NCBI GenBank assembly: GCA_905216175.1
Contig: CAJMSV010000035.1
Coordinates: 1-16,585, forward strand
Source of the DNA: an uncultured bacterium
GTDB taxonomy: Bacteria; Actinomycetota; Coriobacteriia; Coriobacteriales; Coriobacteriaceae
Length of the DNA: 16,585 bases
Direction of reading: 5' to 3'
In this document: piece after piece, positions 1 to 6,218 of the stretch
Position numbering within the stretch: the stretch's first letter is position 1
Layout: each line of letters opens with the position of its first letter
Translations under genes and position numbers: made by a program
The notes under the pieces: generated by a model
Database searches by the model: none
Seen by the model: only the letters and a program-made list of their open reading frames with translations
What the model was told of the DNA's origin: nothing

Positions 1-1
1 A

Positions 2-77
2 TGGAGCGGACAACGGGGCTCGAACCCGCGACCCCAACCTTGGCAAGGTTGTGCTCTACCAACTGAGCCATGTCCGC
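2..77 (-). tRNA. tRNA-Gly (anticodon GCC)
   Basis: Read on the minus strand this folds as a complete cloverleaf. The acceptor arms GCGGACA and TGTCCGC pair over 7 bp, the D arm is GCTC/GAGC, and the anticodon stem CAACC/GGTTG carries the loop TTGCCAA, placing anticodon GCC at 42-44. The T arm holds TTCGAAC. The discriminator base is T and the 3' CCA is encoded (positions 4-2). It decodes GGC and GGU glycine codons. It has its own promoter immediately upstream. Confidence 0.97.
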
Positions 78-89
78 TTGCGGGTTATT

Positions 90-118
90 AATTTACGCGA
101 GTTGTCCAAAAGACGCAA
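90..118 (-). promoter_or_regulatory. Promoter of tRNA-Gly
   Basis: On the minus strand a -35 box TTGCGT (118-113) and a -10 box TAAATT (95-90) are separated by 17 nt, which puts the start about 6 nt before the mature tRNA. Just upstream (about 117-140) lies an A/T-rich dyad with a T-run, a G and an A-run, almost identical to the one in front of tRNA-Leu and probably acting as an UP element. The boxes are seen in the sequence; promoter activity is inferred. Confidence 0.7.
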
Positions 119-158
119 GTACTTTTTTCAAAAAACTTGTCTGCCGCATGTTCTTAAT

Positions 159-184
159 AGCCAAACGCGCTAAAGCGATTGGCT
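159..184 (-). terminator. Weak hairpin at the 3' end of the STAS-HATPase gene
   Basis: AGCCAA (159-164) and TTGGCT (179-184) pair, with a further CGC/GCG inside, and the hairpin overlaps the stop codon of the gene. No T-run follows on the minus strand, so this is at best a poor intrinsic terminator. It is listed because it is the only structure between this gene and the tRNA-Gly promoter. Confidence 0.3.
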
Positions 185-929
185 AGGCACACGATTCCAG
201 CGCTCCGCTAAACAGCTTCACCATCTGCACGCGCGTGCCGGCGCCGTCCGTACGACGAGCAACCTCCACGTTATCGACGAGCATACGCATAAGCTTGATA
301 CCACGGCCGCGTTCCTCAGATGCAACCGGCTCGCTCGTTTCATCGATAGAATAGCCGGCACCTCGATCAAGCACCTCAACCACAACGCGATCGCCATAGG
401 CCTGAACCGTCAGGACGCACCCGATACCGCCCGCATGGTCATAGGCATTACCCAGCGCCTCCCCCGACGCCAATGCGACATCGTAGCGCTCGTCACGGCG
501 CAACGGAAGCGATTCAAGGAGTTCGGCGATGCGATGTCGGTAGTATGGAAGATTCTCGATACCCTGACGGACCTCGACGCTCTTACTCCAGCGAGGCAGC
601 TCCCCCACCGGAATGGCGGGAATAGACTCCCGTACCGGCCCCGCGACATGAAGGATATCGACAAGACGAGCAATCTCCAAAAAGCGAACAACTTCACCTG
701 ATGCATTGACGAGCGAAAGCAGGCCTTCTCGCCTCATAAGCTCACGAGCGCGCGTAAGCAGGAATGCCAAGCCCGTCGAATCGATAAAGCTAACAGCCTG
801 ACAGTTGATGACAACACGACGCACGCCGCGGCCAATCAAAGCATCCAACCGCCGACGCAGCGCAGGCACCGTGGCGATGTCGATATCGCCTGGTGGCGTC
901 AAAACCGCTATGTCATTCCACTCATTCAT
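183..929 (-). CDS. STAS / HATPase fusion: anti-sigma antagonist joined to anti-sigma kinase
   Basis: A partner-switching regulator of about 248 aa. Residues 1-95 are a STAS domain of the SpoIIAA/RsbV type; Ser51 in FIDSTGL sits where these proteins are phosphorylated. Residues 125-240 are a GHKL ATPase of the SpoIIAB/RsbW type: N-box EALGNAYDHAG (Glu157, Asn161, His165), G1 box DRGAG (Asp188) and G2 box GRGIKLM. The family kinase phosphorylates the antagonist and binds a sigma factor or another partner. Having both in one chain is unusual, because they normally act as separate proteins. The gene lies 78 bp after the phosphatase gene, so the two are probably co-transcribed. I chose ATG at 929, which has GGGGA 11 nt upstream; an in-frame TTG at 947 would add six residues but has no good ribosome site. 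No sigma factor gene is in the window, so the output is unknown. Confidence 0.9.
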   Translation of the reverse strand: MNEWNDIAVLTPPGDIDIATVPALRRRLDALIGRGVRRVVINCQAVSFIDSTGLAFLLTRARELMRREGLLSLVNASGEVVRFLEIARLVDILHVAGPVRESIPAIPVGELPRWSKSVEVRQGIENLPYYRHRIAELLESLPLRRDERYDVALASGEALGNAYDHAGGIGCVLTVQAYGDRVVVEVLDRGAGYSIDETSEPVASEERGRGIKLMRMLVDNVEVARRTDGAGTRVQMVKLFSGALESCA

Positions 930-1007
930 ACGACCATGGTTCCCCAAAAAAGCCCACTCGATGCATTCGTTTCCCCAACCGTGCGGATTCAGCCCGTTCA
1001 GCGCCGT

Positions 1008-3353
1008 CTATGAACGACCCCGTAAAAACTCAAGGGACACCAATGCAATGTCATCGTCCAGCGCCGATTCGGTAAATCGGTCAAGCTCGCCCAAGACCTT
1101 GCCGCAAATGCCCGACACGCCCTCCCCCGAAACAGAAAGCAGAAGATCGCGCAAGCGCTGCTCGCCAAAGAACGCTCCGGTGCGGTCGCGGGCCTCAATC
1201 GTTCCATCCGTATACATGAAGAGCATGTCGCCGGGGGCGAACGTAAACACGCCTGTCTCGTACACCATACTCTCAAAGGCACCGATTACACCCGATTGGC
1301 ATCCAAGTAGCTCGACCTCTCCCCCACGGGCCTCGCCGCCACCCAGCGGCATCGACTCTGGCCTAATGACCATGGTCGGAGGATGGCCCGCCGAACAATA
1401 CGTTGCGCGTCCGGCTTTAAGGTCAATCTTGGCGATAAAGGCCGTCACGAACGTCTCGACCCTCGAGAAGCCCATGAGCATGCTGTTAAGGGAGCGTGCC
1501 ATGCGGGCCGGTCCAGCGCCCTCCCAGGCATATGCCGTCAGGGCCGTCTTGACGAGCGCGGACATCGATGCAGCCTCAATGCCTTTGCCAGACACATCAC
1601 CCAGAATCATGACGGCGCAGTCGTCGGGAAGACGGATGAGCGTATAGAAATCGCCGCCGACCAACGCCGAGTTCGTGGCCGACAGGTACACCGAATCGGT
1701 TGCGATACCCGGAACATCCCCCAGGGAATTTCTCATGCCAATCTGAAGGGTCTGAGCGATATGACGCTCCTCGCGCTTTTGAGATTCACCTTCGTAGATC
1801 AGTTCAAAGTCATGCGCCAAGTGCACCAAGTAGTCATATTCAAGGTCATCAATCGGCTCTTGGCTACCATCACGAAGCAGTAGCGCGCGCGTCGTCGGGC
1901 TCTTCGCAACAGAAGCAGGAACAATTGCGTCGTTACTGTGCTTGCCATCACCCTTAGAGCGTGGTCGCCCCGCCTCGATGCCGGAGTCGACGTAGAGACC
2001 TTGACAAGGCAGACCATGCGCCCTAAGCCAGCCTCCCATAGGCATCGATTCGTCAACGCGAGTTATACGGACGTGTTTAAGGTCCTCAGCACTCGTACCG
2101 CCCAAAACAGATGCCTCAAAGCCATCAGGGCCTGCCCCCAGACGTGCCGTTGGCGCCGTCGTGGAAAAGAAAAGCTTCTCGGGATCGTCCGGCAAAGCAA
2201 CGCGACTGCCACCTTCAAAATCTATGACGTAGGAATCCAGACTGGCGTCATACTCAACAGGGCAAAAATGGCAGTTAAGCATATTGCAGATCTCGGACGA
2301 TACCGCCTGGGTAGCCGCGGCGGAATCGTCTAGAAAGGTAAACAACTCATCACGCAAGACATTGAGCGAGCGGCCAAGCTCGGCCGTGCGACGGGAGCGA
2401 AGGCTCGATGCCATGCCGACCAGCTGGATAGACAGGTAATCGCAAATAACCTCGAGCACATTAACGTCATAGGCGAGCGGTGCCTGAGGGCGTTTCCAAC
2501 CAACTTCCAGCACGCCAAGGATCTGCGTACCGTAAAAAACGGGAAGACAGATCTCGCTGCGATACGGAGGCATATCCTGCATGCGCAACAGGTGCTTAGA
2601 ACGATTGTCCAAATCCATAAACATGCCCGAGGCAACACGATCGCCCTCAAGGTCCTGCTGAATCGACAAGCGGCAAGCGCGCGACTCGCGAAGCACATAC
2701 GTCGGGATGCCCGCGCCATACGGCATAAACTCGGGCAGATAGCTATCCTCAAGCTCCTTAGAAACACCGCGGAGCTTAAAGCCGCCGCTCTCCGAAAAAT
2801 AAATCGCAGCTCCAGAGGCATCGAGCGTTCCGACAAGCTGATTTAAAACGGTATCAAGCAGGCTGGGTAGCTCATCGGAGCCCGCAGTGCTCATAATGAC
2901 CGAGAGCGTGCCAGAGAGACGCTTGTTCGCCACTCTAAGCTCCGATAACGCACGTTTGAGTTGACGGTCGTGAGAATACTGTTCCTCGATACTGTGAAGT
3001 GCCACCAGGACACGTGGCGCGCGGCGCCCAAAGATGCGTGGAGGCGTTACGGAGCCTGCGCGAACCAAAACGGGGATAAAGGAGCCGTCGCTCAGCTTGA
3101 GCATCAGTTCGTTCTCGGAGCCATCAGTTTCAAATGGCAGACGATGTTCCGTCGCACGTTCAAAAGCGGACGAGTACAGGACGTCTTTGACATCTCCACC
3201 GATGACGTCGGCACGCTCCTCGCACATCAAACCAAGTAAGCGATTATTCACATGCAGAATGGTTCCGTCGAGCTCGCAGATGATGACAGCATCGCTCGTG
3301 ATCTCGACTAATTGGGCAACGTCTGCCCACTCGTTACGTTCAAGCGTTTCCAT
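1008..3353 (-). CDS. PAS-GAF-PP2C (SpoIIE/RsbU-type) serine phosphatase
   Basis: A soluble sensor phosphatase of about 781 aa with no membrane segment or signal peptide. Residues 11-115 look like a PAS domain (EITSDAVIICELDGT) and about 160-315 like a GAF domain. Residues 335-515 are less clear and may be a second, degenerate GAF. After a helical linker with EERHIAQTLQ, residues 530-781 form a PP2C SpoIIE domain. Its metal-binding aspartates are visible: Asp568 in GGDFY, Asp586 in GDVSGKG, Asp716 in YTDGT and the DDD at 766-768. Such enzymes dephosphorylate STAS antagonists, and the next gene encodes a STAS domain, so that is the likely substrate. ATG at 3353 is preferred because GTGGGG lies 6 nt upstream; an in-frame GTG at 3365 has a poor ribosome site. 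A terminator lies just upstream, so the promoter must be weak, or expression comes by read-through from the tRNA. Confidence 0.92.
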   Translation of the reverse strand: METLERNEWADVAQLVEITSDAVIICELDGTILHVNNRLLGLMCEERADVIGGDVKDVLYSSAFERATEHRLPFETDGSENELMLKLSDGSFIPVLVRAGSVTPPRIFGRRAPRVLVALHSIEEQYSHDRQLKRALSELRVANKRLSGTLSVIMSTAGSDELPSLLDTVLNQLVGTLDASGAAIYFSESGGFKLRGVSKELEDSYLPEFMPYGAGIPTYVLRESRACRLSIQQDLEGDRVASGMFMDLDNRSKHLLRMQDMPPYRSEICLPVFYGTQILGVLEVGWKRPQAPLAYDVNVLEVICDYLSIQLVGMASSLRSRRTAELGRSLNVLRDELFTFLDDSAAATQAVSSEICNMLNCHFCPVEYDASLDSYVIDFEGGSRVALPDDPEKLFFSTTAPTARLGAGPDGFEASVLGGTSAEDLKHVRITRVDESMPMGGWLRAHGLPCQGLYVDSGIEAGRPRSKGDGKHSNDAIVPASVAKSPTTRALLLRDGSQEPIDDLEYDYLVHLAHDFELIYEGESQKREERHIAQTLQIGMRNSLGDVPGIATDSVYLSATNSALVGGDFYTLIRLPDDCAVMILGDVSGKGIEAASMSALVKTALTAYAWEGAGPARMARSLNSMLMGFSRVETFVTAFIAKIDLKAGRATYCSAGHPPTMVIRPESMPLGGGEARGGEVELLGCQSGVIGAFESMVYETGVFTFAPGDMLFMYTDGTIEARDRTGAFFGEQRLRDLLLSVSGEGVSGICGKVLGELDRFTESALDDDIALVSLEFLRGRS

Positions 3354-3378
3354 CGTGGACCCCACCGTCTATCGGTAA

Positions 3379-3401
3379 CAAAAAAGCCTCCGAAGAGGCT
3401 T
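3379..3401 (-). terminator. Intrinsic terminator after tRNA-Leu
   Basis: On the minus strand AAGCCTC and GAGGCTT form a 7-bp stem closed by the stable tetraloop TTCG, followed by a run of six T (3385-3380), part of it within the stem. It lies 11 nt beyond the 3' CCA of tRNA-Leu and 26 nt before the chosen ATG of the phosphatase gene, separating the two transcription units. Confidence 0.88.
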
Positions 3402-3412
3402 CTCAAATGCGA

Positions 3413-3502
3413 TGGTGTCGGAGGCGGGACTTGAACCCGCATGACCAAAAAGCGGTCACTAGCACCTCAAGCTAGCGCGTCTGCCAATTCCGCCACTCCG
3501 AC
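3413..3502 (-). tRNA. tRNA-Leu (anticodon GAG)
   Basis: A class II tRNA of 90 nt including an encoded CCA. The acceptor arms are GTCGGAG/CTCCGAC with discriminator A. The anticodon stem CTAGC/GCTAG holds loop TTGAGGT, with GAG at 3468-3466. The long variable arm pairs GACC with GGTC, and the T arm is GCGGG-TTCAAGT-CCCGC. It reads CUC and CUU leucine codons. It is a single-gene unit with its own promoter and terminator. Confidence 0.97.
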
Positions 3503-3559
3503 ATGCTATGTTGTTGATTCGCGGTTCGTTTTGTTAGACCCGCGCGTTCAACGAGGAAG

Positions 3560-3589
3560 ATAATAACCTATGATTCGAGAACTGTGCAA
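3560..3589 (-). promoter_or_regulatory. Promoter of tRNA-Leu
   Basis: Minus strand: -35 box TTGCAC (3589-3584) and -10 box TATTAT (3565-3560) with an 18-nt spacer, or TTATTA with 17. The expected start is about 50 nt before the tRNA. The A/T dyad ACTTTTTTGAAAAAAGT lies directly upstream (3591-3607), as it does before tRNA-Gly. The -35 region doubles as one arm of an 11-bp inverted repeat whose partner is at 3790-3800. Confidence 0.7.
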
Positions 3590-3800
3590 GCACTTTTTTC
3601 AAAAAAGTTTACGAATTTGTAAATGCGCTGGTAGATCTATATGTTCGGCCCCGAATCGGTGTTGCCTCCCGGCGCGTCCTCGGGCATGAGCGATATTTTG
3701 TTGCGCACTTCGTGCTGCAAAATATCGCTCCCCCTGCGGAATGCGCCGGGAGGCAACACCGATTCGGGGCCTGCAAATACATACTTCAGGCACAGTTCTC
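3577..3800. repeat. Outer inverted repeat enclosing hairpin element A
   Basis: GAGAACTGTGC (3577-3587) and GCACAGTTCTC (3790-3800) are a perfect 11-bp inverted repeat enclosing the long hairpin at 3647-3772. The two spacers differ in length (59 and 17 nt) and are only vaguely complementary. No direct target-site duplication is visible next to the ends, so a MITE is not proven. The left arm coincides with the -35 region of the tRNA-Leu promoter. Confidence 0.6.
3647..3772 (+). repeat. Long structured hairpin element A
   Basis: A 126-nt foldback. The outer arms 3647-3675 and 3744-3772 are perfectly complementary over 29 bp. A 14-by-14 nt internal loop follows (GTCCTCGGGCATGA at 3676-3689, TCCCCCTGCGGAAT at 3730-3743), then an inner stem GCGATATTTT / AAAATATCGC. 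The apex contains TGCGCACTTCGTGC (3702-3715), which itself forms GCAC-TTC-GTGC. The internal-loop and apex sequences recur in element B although the stems do not. No long T-run follows on either strand, so it is not a standard terminator. Possible roles are a structured RNA, a folded single-strand DNA site or a mobile repeat. Confidence 0.85.
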
Positions 3801-3832
3801 AAACATGTTCTGGGAGCTAATGCAAATTTGGT

Positions 3833-3851
3833 GGCTCGGCTAAGCCGAGCC
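3833..3851. other. Short perfect hairpin, GC-rich
   Basis: GGCTCGGC and GCCGAGCC pair over 8 bp around the loop TAA. No T-run follows on either strand. It touches the 12-bp palindrome CCTTATATAAGG (3851-3862), which leads into the next hairpin. The cluster may act as a bidirectional transcription block or processing site; this is inference from structure alone. Confidence 0.5.
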
Positions 3852-3861
3852 CTTATATAAG

Positions 3862-3887
3862 GAGGCCGGAGCCAAAGCTCCGGCCTC
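3862..3887. terminator. 11-bp GC-rich hairpin, possible terminator
   Basis: GAGGCCGGAGC (3862-3872) and GCTCCGGCCTC (3877-3887) form a perfect 11-bp stem with loop CAAA. On the minus strand it is followed by CTTATATAAGG, a weak U-containing tail, so it could be a backup terminator for transcription leaving the opp operon. The U-tract is poor, so the call is tentative. Confidence 0.4.
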
Positions 3888-3914
3888 ACTCAATTTCTCA
3901 TCAGATTAAGTAAG

Positions 3915-4125
3915 CGATCAAGGAATCGCACTCCCCCTGCCGAGTTACCGCAGGGCCCGCCCTGAAGTTACTTTTTCAGAACACTCCGCAGGACGCAAGA
4001 AACCCCCGCCGCACGAAGTGCGCAGCGGGGGTTTCTTGCATGTCCGAGGACGTTCTGAAAAGTAACTTCAGGGCGGGCCCGGACGATAACAACCGACTAC
4101 AGGTCGATGTGCGATTCCTTGATCG
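3915..4125. repeat. Outer inverted repeat around element B, reaching into oppF
   Basis: CGATCAAGGAATCGCAC (3915-3931) is the exact inverse complement of 4109-4125, which encodes the last residues of OppF (IKESH). The 17-bp match is perfect. The stretches between it and element B (3932-3952 and 4081-4108) are only partly complementary. The oppF message could therefore fold back over its own 3' end. This looks like an inverted duplication of the end of oppF. Confidence 0.75.
3953..4080 (-). repeat. Long structured hairpin element B, 3' of oppF
   Basis: A 128-nt foldback starting 16 nt past the oppF stop codon. The outer arms 3953-3982 and 4052-4080 pair over 29 bp with one extra T in the left arm. 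A 12-by-12 nt internal loop follows, then a perfect 15-bp inner stem (3995-4009 with 4025-4039), and an apex containing CGCAC-GAA-GTGCG. On the minus strand the internal loops read GTCCTCGGACAT and GTCCTGCGGAGT and the apex TGCGCACTTCGTGC, matching element A. The inner stem has AAACCCCC on one side and GGGGGTTT on the other, so it may also work as the opp terminator. Confidence 0.85.
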
Positions 4126-5125
4126 GGAACGGCTCCGCGAAGTGGCACGCGCAGCAGTGACCCGGTGCAACTTCCTTAAACTCGGGAAGCTTCTCGGAGC
4201 AAATACCCTGCGCGATCGGGCAGCGGGTGTGGAAACGGCAACCGGTCGGCGGATCCAACGGTGACGGCGGATCGCCAGCGAGGATGATGCGCTTGCGGGT
4301 CTTCTGGATATCAGGATCGGGAACCGGCACGGCAGACAGCAGCGACTGCGTGTACGGATGGTGAGGCTCGCTATAGAGCGTCTTCCAGTCCGAAACCTCA
4401 ACCATCTTACCCAGATACATAACGGCAACGCGATCGGAAATGTGCTGCACGACGGACAGGTCGTGAGCGATAAACAGATACGCGGTACCGAACTTGTCCT
4501 GGAGTTCCTTGAGCAGGTTCAGAACCTGGGCCTGAATGGACACATCCAAAGCGGAAACCGGCTCGTCGCAGATGATCAGCTTGGGCTTCAAAGCGAACGC
4601 GCGGGCGATGCCGACACGCTGACGCTGACCGCCGGAGAACTCATGAGGATAACGGTTGATGTGCTCGGGGTTCAGTCCGACAACGTCGAGAAGCTCGCGG
4701 ACGCGCTCAATGCGCTCCTCCTTGGTGCCCACGCCGTGAATGGTCATGGGCTCGGAGACGATCTCACCGATGGTCATACGAGGGTTGAGCGAAGCATAAG
4801 GATCTTGGAAGATAAACTGCATCTCGCGACGCATGTCCTTGATCTCATGCTTGCTCATCTCGGCAACATCTTTACCCTGGAAGAACACCTTACCGGCGGT
4901 CGGCTTGGTCAGGCGCATGATAGTACGGCCCGTGGTGGACTTACCGCAACCAGACTCGCCAACCAGACCGAAGGTCTCGCCAGGATAAATCTCAAAAGAG
5001 ATGTCATTTACAGCAGAGACGACACGCTTGGAGAAGCGCTTGGCGAACATGCCGGACTCAGCGGGGAACTCCTTAGAGAGGTGCTCGACCTTCAGCAGCG
5101 GAGTACGCTCGTTGGTATCTGCCAT
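4097..5125 (-). CDS. oppF: Oligopeptide ABC transporter ATP-binding protein OppF
   Basis: One of the two ATPase subunits powering the peptide importer, at the cytoplasmic face; 342 aa, normal for OppF/DppF. Walker A is GESGCGKS (56-63), the Q-loop is at Gln107, the signature SGGQRQRV at 164-171, Walker B ends in CDEP with Glu188, and the H-loop is at His221. The C-terminal oligopeptide-family domain holds Cys296, 302, 309 and a CCAC group at 324-327; similar cysteine sets bind an iron-sulfur cluster in some family members. The start is ATG at 5125, which overlaps the oppD stop as TAATG, so translation is probably coupled; a longer in-frame extension has no homology. Its last codons form one arm of the long inverted repeat downstream. 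Confidence 0.95.
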   Translation of the reverse strand: MADTNERTPLLKVEHLSKEFPAESGMFAKRFSKRVVSAVNDISFEIYPGETFGLVGESGCGKSTTGRTIMRLTKPTAGKVFFQGKDVAEMSKHEIKDMRREMQFIFQDPYASLNPRMTIGEIVSEPMTIHGVGTKEERIERVRELLDVVGLNPEHINRYPHEFSGGQRQRVGIARAFALKPKLIICDEPVSALDVSIQAQVLNLLKELQDKFGTAYLFIAHDLSVVQHISDRVAVMYLGKMVEVSDWKTLYSEPHHPYTQSLLSAVPVPDPDIQKTRKRIILAGDPPSPLDPPTGCRFHTRCPIAQGICSEKLPEFKEVAPGHCCACHFAEPFPIKESHIDL

Positions 5126-6216
5126 TACGCCTCGCCTCCCTTCTTGGAATCCTTGCGCGTACGGGACGTCACAGGAGCGTTCTTGAGGAACTCGGGGTCG
5201 CCAGCGTAGTGGCACGCAGAATAGTGACCAGACTCGGTAACAAAACGCTCGGGGCGCTGCTTGCGGCACTTATCCGTCGCATAGGGGCAGCGAGGAGAGA
5301 ACACGCAGCCCTCGGGCAGGTTCATGAGCGAAGGCGGGTTGCCATGAATCGGCGTAAGCGGCTTCTTCTCATCGATGGCCTGCTCCGGGATGGAGCGGAT
5401 AAGGCCCCAGGTGTAGGGGTGGCGGCTCTCGTAGAAGATTTCCTCAGCAGTACCGAACTCGACGGGACGGCCGGCGTACATAACCATGATCTTGTCGGCC
5501 ATATCAGCGACAACACCCAGGTCATGGGTAATCATGATGATGGCGTTGCCGTTCTTCTCCTGCATTTCCTGCATAAGCTCAATAATCTGAGCCTGAATGG
5601 TAACGTCCAGGGCAGTCGTGGGCTCGTCGGCAATCAAAATATCGGGATCGCAGGCAAGAGCCATGGCAATCATGACGCGCTGACGCATACCGCCAGAGAA
5701 CTGGTGCGGATACTCATTGACGCGCTTCTCGGGCTCGGGAATACCAACGAGGTCCAAAAGCTCGGTGGCACGCTTGAGCGCCTCCTGCTTGGAGTAGCCG
5801 CGGTGCAGACGAAGACCCTCGCCCACCTGCTTGCCGATCTTATAGACCGGGTTCAAGGAGGTCATAGGATCCTGGAAGATCATCGCGATGTCGTTACCGC
5901 GAATGTGCTGCATCTCTTCCTCGGTCATCTCGAGGATAGAACGACCGCGATAGCGAACGTCGCCGCCCTCGATCTTTCCCGGAGGCATCGAGATAAGACC
6001 CATGATGGTCATGGCGGTCACGGACTTACCGGAGCCGGACTCACCGACGACGCCCAGGGTCTCGCCGCGATCGAGCGTGTAGGAGACACCGTCGACAGCG
6101 CGAACAACGCCATCCTCGGTGTGGAAATACATCTTAAGGTCATCGACCTCGAGCAGATGCTGGCCCTCGGGAACCGGCTGGTCCTTCAGGTCCACATAGT
6201 TCTTGTTCTTCTTCAT
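5125..6216 (-). CDS. oppD: Oligopeptide ABC transporter ATP-binding protein OppD
   Basis: The partner ATPase of OppF; 363 aa. Walker A is GESGSGKS (58-65), the Q-loop is in FQDPMTSLNP (114-123), the signature SGGMRQRV is at 174-181, Walker B is ILIADEP ending near 199, and the H-loop His231 is in ITHDLG. The C-terminal segment has the family pattern CVFSPRCPYATDKC followed by SACHYA, four spaced cysteines that could hold an iron-sulfur cluster. Only 2 nt separate its ATG from the oppC stop, and the ribosome site GAAGGA lies inside the end of oppC. It ends in TAATG, shared with oppF. Confidence 0.95.
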   Translation of the reverse strand: MKKNKNYVDLKDQPVPEGQHLLEVDDLKMYFHTEDGVVRAVDGVSYTLDRGETLGVVGESGSGKSVTAMTIMGLISMPPGKIEGGDVRYRGRSILEMTEEEMQHIRGNDIAMIFQDPMTSLNPVYKIGKQVGEGLRLHRGYSKQEALKRATELLDLVGIPEPEKRVNEYPHQFSGGMRQRVMIAMALACDPDILIADEPTTALDVTIQAQIIELMQEMQEKNGNAIIMITHDLGVVADMADKIMVMYAGRPVEFGTAEEIFYESRHPYTWGLIRSIPEQAIDEKKPLTPIHGNPPSLMNLPEGCVFSPRCPYATDKCRKQRPERFVTESGHYSACHYAGDPEFLKNAPVTSRTRKDSKKGGEA

Positions 6217-6218
6217 CC

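Noticed and set aside
3577..3800. Element A as a classical MITE
   Set aside because: It has terminal inverted repeats, but no target-site duplication is visible, and its stems differ completely from those of the related element B. Not excluded, but not supported.
3599..3889. A 96-codon minus-strand frame in the gene-free region
   Set aside because: It runs through both arms of hairpin element A, so its sequence is dictated by the inverted repeat; there is no ribosome site and no recognisable protein feature.
3953..4080. Element B as an integron attC site
   Set aside because: The folded layout is reminiscent, but the canonical RYYYAAC/GTTRRRY core sites are not seen and there is no integrase gene or cassette array nearby.
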